Shown here piece by piece: positions 5,119-8,781 of a stretch of DNA of 8,781 nt. The notes under the pieces are model-generated. The model saw nothing but the letters and a program-made list of their open reading frames with translations. It made no database searches and was not told the origin of the DNA. The DNA is from a bacterium (GTDB taxonomy: Bacteria > Chloroflexota > Chloroflexia > Thermomicrobiales > UBA6265): NCBI GenBank assembly GCA_029977305.1, contig JAPOLF010000083.1, positions 1 through 8,781 on the forward strand, in the 5' to 3' direction. How positions within the stretch are numbered: the first letter of the stretch is position 1; each line of letters starts with the position of its first letter. The position numbers and the translations under genes are program-made.

Positions 5119-5904
5119 GTGTCCGACCTGATCTCCAGCCCATCGAATCCCACGCTGACGCGGGTGCGCGGCTTGCTGACGCGCAAGGAGCGCCGTCTGG
5201 CGGAGGGGGTGTACGTCGTCGAAGGTCGACGTGCGGTGGACGATGCGATGGCGGCAGGAGCGGTGCCGGAGTTGGTGCTGGTGCGCTCGGGCAATGAGTC
5301 ATTGGTGCCAGAGGGGTTGCCGCGACGGGTGCCGGTGCGGGCGGTCTTGGCAAAGTGCTTCAACCCGATCAGCGACGTGGCGCATCCGCAGGGCATCATG
5401 GCCGTGGTGCCGATGCCGCGCCTGGAGATCGACCGCACGGCGGTGCCGCTGGTGGTGGTGCTGGATCGGGTGCGGGATCCGGGGAATCTGGGGACATTGC
5501 TGCGAACGGCGGCGGCGGCCGGTGCCACCTTGGCGGTGCTGACGCCGGAATCGGTTGATCCGTTCAACCCGAAAGTGGTGCGATCGGCAATGGGGGCGCA
5601 TCAGCGGATTCCGATCCGGATGCTGCCCGACGCGGAGACTGAGGCGCTCTTGCGGGAGCTCGCGGTGGTGGCGACGACGCGGGCTGATGCCGACACGCGG
5701 TACGACGCAGTGGATTGGCGGAAACCGGCGGCGATCGTGGTGGGATCCGAGGCGTCGGGAGTCTCTGCGGAGATGGATGCGTTGGCGACGGTGGCGATCG
5801 CGGTGCCGATGGCAGGCGAGGTGGAATCGCTGAACGCGGCGACGGCGGGTGCCGTGGTGCTTTTTGAGGCGGCCCGGCAACGACGCGGCGGAGACGGCAG
5901 GTAG
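5119..5904 (+). CDS. SpoU/TrmH-family RNA 2'-O-methyltransferase
   Basis: SAM-dependent SPOUT-class enzyme that methylates a ribose 2'-OH of rRNA or tRNA; the target site is not determined here. The product is 261 residues: an N-terminal substrate-binding domain (about 1-98, with SSPSNPTLTRVRGLL and VYVVEGRRAVDDA, where Glu35/Arg37 fit the family pattern) and a C-terminal knotted SpoU domain. The three SpoU motifs are present: VLDRVRDPGNLGTLLRTA (114-131, Asn123), VVGSEASGVS (207-216) and IAVPMAGEVESLNAATAGAV (227-246, with the conserved ESLNAATA). The start is GTG 5119, with GAGG (5109-5112) 6 nt upstream, giving MSDLISSPSN. It lies behind the rplT terminator, so it probably has its own promoter or depends on read-through. 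The tail (252-261) is short and Arg/Gly-rich. RlmB-like or TsnR-like function is possible. Confidence 0.92.
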   Translation: MSDLISSPSNPTLTRVRGLLTRKERRLAEGVYVVEGRRAVDDAMAAGAVPELVLVRSGNESLVPEGLPRRVPVRAVLAKCFNPISDVAHPQGIMAVVPMPRLEIDRTAVPLVVVLDRVRDPGNLGTLLRTAAAAGATLAVLTPESVDPFNPKVVRSAMGAHQRIPIRMLPDAETEALLRELAVVATTRADADTRYDAVDWRKPAAIVVGSEASGVSAEMDALATVAIAVPMAGEVESLNAATAGAVVLFEAARQRRGGDGR

Positions 5905-6040
5905 ACCGGGTTTTTCCTCGGACTGCGCCCCTCCCCCACCCGACTGACGGGGGAACCGGCTGATGTAACCGTTTTCCGCACTGCGGGCCAGGATTTTTGC
6001 GCATCCCGGGCCGAGAAAGGCCGTACGGTCGCCAAAATCG

Positions 6041-6049
6041 TGCTATGCT
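6041..6049 (+). promoter_or_regulatory. HU gene promoter, extended -10 TGC-TATGCT
   Basis: TGCTATGCT is identical to the nusA extended -10. No good -35 hexamer is seen 16-18 nt upstream, although CCGTACGG (6021-6028) lies at that position. The expected start near 6056 gives a leader of about 70 nt. That leader carries a 5-bp hairpin (6070-6074 with 6080-6084) and a 6-bp hairpin CGTGTG/CACACG (6085-6090 with 6097-6102). The rest of the gap 5905-6040 shows no gene. Confidence 0.5.
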
Positions 6050-6126
6050 GTACGGACATTCGGCCGTGTGTCCGAGCGTCGGACCGTGTGGTGACGCACA
6101 CGCGGCAGGGAACGGTGGGAGGAACA

Positions 6127-6402
6127 ATGCGCAAGCAAGACCTGATCAAGGCCATCGCGAAGGAAGCCAAGATGTCGGAGGCGCAGGCGGGTGCCGCGCT
6201 GAACGCGCTGATCGACACGGTTGAGAAGGCGTTGGCGTCCGGTGACGAGGTGACGATCAGCGGCTTCGGGTCGTTCAAGGTGTCTGAGCGCGCCGCGCGC
6301 GAGGGTCGCAACCCGCGCACGGGCGAGACGATGAAGATCCCGGCGCGGAAGAGCCCGACCTTCAAGGCTGGCACCCAGCTGAAGGCCGCGGTCGAGAAGT
6401 AA
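6127..6402 (+). CDS. hup: HU-family nucleoid DNA-binding protein
   Basis: Small histone-like protein that dimerises, bends DNA without strict sequence preference and organises the nucleoid. The 91-residue length is exactly the family norm. Visible features are the N-terminal helical dimerisation region (MRKQDLIKAIAKEAKMSEAQ), GFGSF at 46-50 and the beta-arm RNPRTGETMKIPA (61-73), with Pro63 at the DNA-intercalating tip as in E. coli HU. A closing helix (SPTFKAGTQLKAAV) follows. The ATG at 6127 has GGAGG only 4 nt upstream, slightly short but clear. The frame opens at 6040 through promoter and leader sequence, which is rejected as coding. It is monocistronic, bounded by its own promoter and a strong terminator. 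Basic residues and the Pro-tipped arm argue for HU rather than IHF, though the sequence does not exclude a specialised role. Confidence 0.95.
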   Translation: MRKQDLIKAIAKEAKMSEAQAGAALNALIDTVEKALASGDEVTISGFGSFKVSERAAREGRNPRTGETMKIPARKSPTFKAGTQLKAAVEK

Positions 6403-6452
6403 GCGCGAGCCCGGACATCGGGCACGGCACAGTTCTCACGCGTGACAACGAG

Positions 6453-6488
6453 CGAGCGGCGGAATGGCTTCCGCCGCTCGTTTTCTTG
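6453..6488 (+). terminator. Intrinsic terminator of the HU gene
   Basis: A perfect 12-bp stem CGAGCGGCGGAA/TTCCGCCGCTCG (6453-6464 with 6469-6480), with loop TGGC, is followed by TTTTCTTG. On the opposite strand the hairpin is followed by only TTGT, so it may terminate the convergent plsX transcript less efficiently. Confidence 0.9.
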
Positions 6489-6500
6489 TGCTGGGGTTGG

Positions 6501-7508
6501 TCAGGCGACTTTGGCGCGTGCTGAGTCGATCGCGGCGGCGATGGCTTGGGGGACCATGGCCTCGGCGGCGCGGGCAGCGACACCAACGGCGTTGGCGATG
6601 GCGCGCTCGTTCGAGCGGCCGTGGGCGATGACGGTGACCCCGTTGACGCCGAGGAGCAACGCGCCGCCGGTCTCGGCGTAATCGATGCGCTCCTTCGCAC
6701 GGCGGAAGGCGGGTTTGAGGAAGCCGGCGGCGAGCTTGCGGACGAAGGTGGCGGTGATCTCCTCGCGGATGATCTCGCCGACGAACGAGGCTGCACCCTC
6801 GGCGACTTTGAGCAGGACGTTGCCGGTGAAGCCATCGGTGACGACGACGTCGACGATGCCGCGCGGGACGTCTCTCCCCTCCACGTTGCCGTGGAAGTTG
6901 AGATCGGGCTCCGCCTTGAGGAGTTCGTAGGTTTCCTGGACGAGTTGGTTGCCTTTGCCGGGTTCCTCGCCGTTGGAGAGGAGGCCGACGGTGGGGTGCG
7001 GGATGCCGAGGGCGCGCTGGGAGAAGATCACCCCCATGCGCGCGAATTGGACGAGATTCAAGGGCTTGGGATCGGTGACCGCCCCGAGATCGAGGACGAG
7101 GGTGCGGCCGCGCGCGCTGGGGAGCGGCGAGGCGATGGCGGGTCGATCGATGCCGGGGGTGCGGCCGAGGTTGAGGAGGGCGGCAGCCATCACGGCGCCG
7201 CTGTTGCCGCAGGAGACCATGGCGTCGGCGCGGCCGTCCTTGACGAGGCGGAGGGCGACGTTGATGTCGGCGTCCGGCTTGCGGCGGACGGCCTGGGCGG
7301 GGGATTCGTCCATGGCGATGGTGTCGGGGGCGTTGACGACCTCGACGGTGACGCCGGTGGTGTCGGTGGTGGCGAGGATGCGACGGAGTTCGGCTTCGGG
7401 GCCGACGAGCACGAGATCCACGCCGAAGCGGCGAGCGCCCTCGACTGCACCGGGGATCACCGTCTGTGGCCCGTGGTCGCCCCCAACGGCGTCGACGGCA
7501 ATACGCAT
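6501..7508 (-). CDS. plsX: Phosphate acyltransferase PlsX
   Basis: PlsX converts acyl-ACP and phosphate to acyl-phosphate, the donor used by PlsY in phosphatidic acid synthesis; it is a peripheral membrane protein. The product is 335 residues, normal for the family. Signatures are: MRIAVDAVGGDHGP at the N-terminus (the usual MGGD is VGGD here, 8-11), MVSCGNSGAVMAA (97-109), LLSNGEEPGKGN (176-187), HGNVEGRDV (206-214), VVTDGFTGNVLLK (222-234) and GGALLLGVNG (281-290). The ATG at 7508 is chosen because MRIAVDA is the family start and GGAG lies 8 nt upstream; an 8-codon longer frame from TTG 7532 lacks support. A possible extended -10, TGC-TAGCAT, lies about 40 nt upstream on the same strand. 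It is not accompanied by fabH, fabD, fabG or acpP, its common neighbours, and is convergent with the HU gene. Confidence 0.96.
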   Translation of the reverse strand: MRIAVDAVGGDHGPQTVIPGAVEGARRFGVDLVLVGPEAELRRILATTDTTGVTVEVVNAPDTIAMDESPAQAVRRKPDADINVALRLVKDGRADAMVSCGNSGAVMAAALLNLGRTPGIDRPAIASPLPSARGRTLVLDLGAVTDPKPLNLVQFARMGVIFSQRALGIPHPTVGLLSNGEEPGKGNQLVQETYELLKAEPDLNFHGNVEGRDVPRGIVDVVVTDGFTGNVLLKVAEGAASFVGEIIREEITATFVRKLAAGFLKPAFRRAKERIDYAETGGALLLGVNGVTVIAHGRSNERAIANAVGVAARAAEAMVPQAIAAAIDSARAKVA

Positions 7509-7547
7509 GCGCGGGACTCCACGAACGTGCAAGTGACAGCAGGGGCG

Positions 7548-7556
7548 ATGCTAGCA
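7548..7556 (-). promoter_or_regulatory. Possible plsX promoter, extended -10 TGC-TAGCAT
   Basis: TGCTAGCAT on the minus strand lies 40 nt before the plsX ATG, after the terminator-like hairpin of the upstream gene. No -35 hexamer is evident at normal spacing. The match to the other extended -10 elements of the window is the main support. Confidence 0.35.
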
Positions 7557-7592
7557 CAGGCAGGGCGGAACGGGGTGCCTGCGGGGACGGCA

Positions 7593-7622
7593 CAAGGCGA
7601 CGGACCGGAGCCCGTCGCCTTG
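7593..7622 (-). terminator. Terminator-like hairpin after the collagen-like gene
   Basis: A perfect 11-bp inverted repeat, CAAGGCGACGG/CCGTCGCCTTG with an 8-nt loop, lies 17 nt past the stop codon of the collagen-like gene. The following minus-strand bases (TGCCGTCC) are poor in T, so it may be a partial terminator or mRNA-stabilising hairpin rather than a full stop before plsX. Confidence 0.55.
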
Positions 7623-7639
7623 CGATGGTCGCCCTGCGA

Positions 7640-8557
7640 CTAGAAGACGGTCACGGTGACGGTGCCGCTGTTCAGGTCGAGGTTGCTGCCGCCGGTGTTG
7701 AACATGCGCACGGTGGCGGTGTTCGACGCACTGACCACACAGGTGATGATCGCATCCTCGGTGGTGAGCGTTGAGAGTGCCGCAACGCACGTCTGTCCAA
7801 CAGCCGCTCCGGTGACGGTGACAGTGGTCGCCGTGGAGTGGAGCGAGAGGGTGTCCGGCGGGTTCCAAGTGGCACTCCCGGTGAGGAGCGTGACACCCTG
7901 GGGACCGGTGGAGCCGGTCGGGCCGGTGACGCCTTGGAGGCCCTGGTCTCCGGTCGGGCCGGTGACACCTTGGAGGCCTTGGCCGCCGGTCGGGCCGGTG
8001 ACGCCTTGCTGTCCTTTAACGCCAGTCGGGCCGAGGTCGCCGGTGGCTCCCTGTGGACCAGTTGCGCCGGTGTCACCGATCGGGCCAGCCGGGCCGGTCG
8101 GGCCGGTGACGGTGGAGGCAGCACCCTGCTCGCCGGTCGGGCCGGTGGAACCGATGTGGCCAGTGGGGCCAGTTGGGCCAGCGACGCCCTGCGGACCCGT
8201 TGGACCGCCAAGCGGACCGGTCGGGCCAGTGGGGCCGGTTGGGCCCTCGACGAGGTTGCCGGTGCCGACACAGTGGTCGTTGGTGCAGAGTCCGGACTTG
8301 CACTGGTTGTCGTTGTTGCAGCTGCAGCCGTTCGGCTTGTTGTTGTCTCGGTGACAGCGATTGTGATTCGCCGCCTCGGGTCCGGACTTCTTGCCGCTCT
8401 TGGCTTCGGCCTGAGCTGCTTTCAGGAGACCGAAGGCACCAGCACCCGCGACCGCAAGATGCTGGATCGCGACGCGGCGCGGTGCGGTGTGCGGGGTTTG
8501 CTGCTCGAGGTCCTCGGGCAGGGAGATCCCCGCGTCGTGATCTGGGGTGTTGTCCAT
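7640..8557 (-). CDS. Secreted collagen-like protein with Cys-rich module and C-terminal beta domain
   Basis: A 305-residue protein of unknown role, probably a trimeric surface or extracellular fibre. In order it has: a polar N-terminus (1-26), a twin-Arg followed by a hydrophobic stretch (27-50, APRRVAIQHLAVAGAGAFG) resembling a Tat-like signal, and a basic/His/Asn-rich linker. A six-Cys module follows (Cys68, 78, 80, 86, 91, 96; ending QCKSGLCTNDHC). Then comes a Gly-X-Y region (105-222, dominated by GPT, interrupted near 117 and 147-151) and a Thr/Val-rich C-terminal domain (about 226-305) with Cys257 and Cys273. That last domain resembles the compact beta domain closing many bacterial and phage collagen-like proteins, where it is thought to nucleate trimers. 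The ATG at 8557 has GGGAG 6 nt upstream; the frame is open to 8701 without support. Thr is frequent at the Y position, as in other bacterial collagens that lack hydroxyproline. Confidence 0.88.
   Translation of the reverse strand: MDNTPDHDAGISLPEDLEQQTPHTAPRRVAIQHLAVAGAGAFGLLKAAQAEAKSGKKSGPEAANHNRCHRDNNKPNGCSCNNDNQCKSGLCTNDHCVGTGNLVEGPTGPTGPTGPLGGPTGPQGVAGPTGPTGHIGSTGPTGEQGAASTVTGPTGPAGPIGDTGATGPQGATGDLGPTGVKGQQGVTGPTGGQGLQGVTGPTGDQGLQGVTGPTGSTGPQGVTLLTGSATWNPPDTLSLHSTATTVTVTGAAVGQTCVAALSTLTTEDAIITCVVSASNTATVRMFNTGGSNLDLNSGTVTVTVF
7920..8027 (-). repeat. 36-bp tandem repeat inside the collagen region (three units)
   Basis: Units start at 7920, 7956 and 7992 with a 36-bp period. Each encodes a 12-residue block containing GVTGPTG; the first two share GLQGVTGPTG and the third diverges in its second half. 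The first two units are nearly identical in DNA, indicating recent duplication and possible length variation between strains. Confidence 0.75.
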
Positions 8558-8701
8558 GATTGACTCCCAACGTTGGTCTACCGGGATCGCGTCACCGCAA
8601 CCGATGGGGGCCCTTCCTCCGGAGCGGGGATCCGTTACGTCAGGGATAGCGGAATGACATGAGACCGCCGTGATGGCATCGGCTGGTGTCGGTGAAATCA
8701 A

Positions 8702-8735
8702 CGGAGACCACGCTGCATAAGCAGCGTGGTCTCCG
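8702..8735 (-). terminator. 15-bp perfect hairpin, terminator of a gene entering from the right edge
   Basis: The arms at 8702-8716 and 8721-8735 are perfectly complementary with loop ATAA. On the minus strand the stem is followed by TTGATTTCACC, a moderate T-tract; on the plus strand it is followed by GAACTGG. It therefore fits a minus-strand transcript ending about 22 nt after the stop codon at 8757-8759. The stretch 8558-8701 before the collagen-like gene shows no gene and no convincing promoter. Confidence 0.75.
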
Positions 8736-8756
8736 GAACTGGAATCCAGGGGGCGA

Positions 8757-8781
8757 TCAGACGACGGTGGCGTTCAGGCAG
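8757..8781 (-). CDS. 3' end of a gene (partial, unidentified)
   Basis: On the minus strand one frame entering at the right edge reads CLNATVV and stops at TGA (8757-8759), just before the strong hairpin at 8702-8735. The visible seven residues do not identify it. The hairpin position is the main reason to accept this frame; a second frame stays open through the hairpin and is considered less likely. Confidence 0.35.

Noticed and set aside
5874..5953. Possible terminator after the methyltransferase gene
   Set aside because: CCCGG/CCGGG before TTTTT (5911-5915) has a very large loop, and CCCCC/GGGGG (5933-5937 with 5949-5953) has an 11-nt loop and no T-tract. Neither is convincing.
7892..8245. 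Repeat array that might look like a CRISPR
   Set aside because: The repeats are contiguous, imperfect, multiples of 9 bp and in frame with Gly-X-Y coding, with no unique spacers and no cas genes.
7656..8354. Val/Pro-rich plus-strand frame of 232 residues
   Set aside because: It is the antisense reading of the collagen repeats; Gly-Pro-Thr codons give Pro/Val/Gly repeats on the other strand.

Overview
The window is high-GC bacterial chromosome carrying mostly core information-processing and metabolic genes. Frequent GTG starts, a NusA with an unusual C-terminal extension, and a secreted collagen-like protein with an 'RR' leader and a Cys-rich module all suggest Chloroflexota, perhaps a Thermomicrobia-like lineage. 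That placement is inference from general resemblance; no phylogeny could be run. No tRNA, rRNA, IS element, prophage or CRISPR array is visible.

Left part (1-2603): nusA lies on the minus strand behind a strong-looking promoter and a roughly 165-nt structured leader, with no rimP between promoter and nusA. A second minus-strand gene appears to begin 6 nt after nusA and runs off the left edge. Divergent from nusA is ctaA (heme A synthase) on the plus strand. It is a clean 318-residue member with all four haem-ligand histidines, the catalytic Glu and two Cys pairs.

Middle (2612-5904): a ZnuA-like metal-binding protein gene (minus) converges on ctaA. It is divergent from infC-rpmI-rplT (plus), the classical IF3-L35-L20 operon. 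The shared intergenic region holds two opposed promoters and a perfect 7-1-7 palindrome over the metal gene's -10, as expected for a Fur/Zur-type operator. infC most likely starts at a rare ATT codon, as in other bacteria where IF3 controls its own translation, and its leader has two hairpins. rpmI overlaps the end of infC, and a 14-bp GCAA-loop terminator follows rplT. A SpoU-family (TrmH-like) rRNA/tRNA methyltransferase follows under what may be its own promoter.

Right part (5905-8781): an HU-type nucleoid protein gene (plus) ends in a textbook intrinsic terminator. It converges on plsX (minus), which here stands apart from fab genes. Upstream of plsX on the same strand is a secreted collagen-like protein: RR leader, six-Cys module, about 118 residues of Gly-X-Y, and a C-terminal beta domain. 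A 15-bp perfect hairpin and a short C-terminal coding tail at the right edge mark the end of a further minus-strand gene.

The main points for a second look are the NusA C-terminal extension resembling a transposase beta-barrel, the alternative pairing in the nusA leader, the metal-gene operator, the ATT start and leader of infC, the recurring TGn-type extended -10 promoters, and the collagen-like protein.
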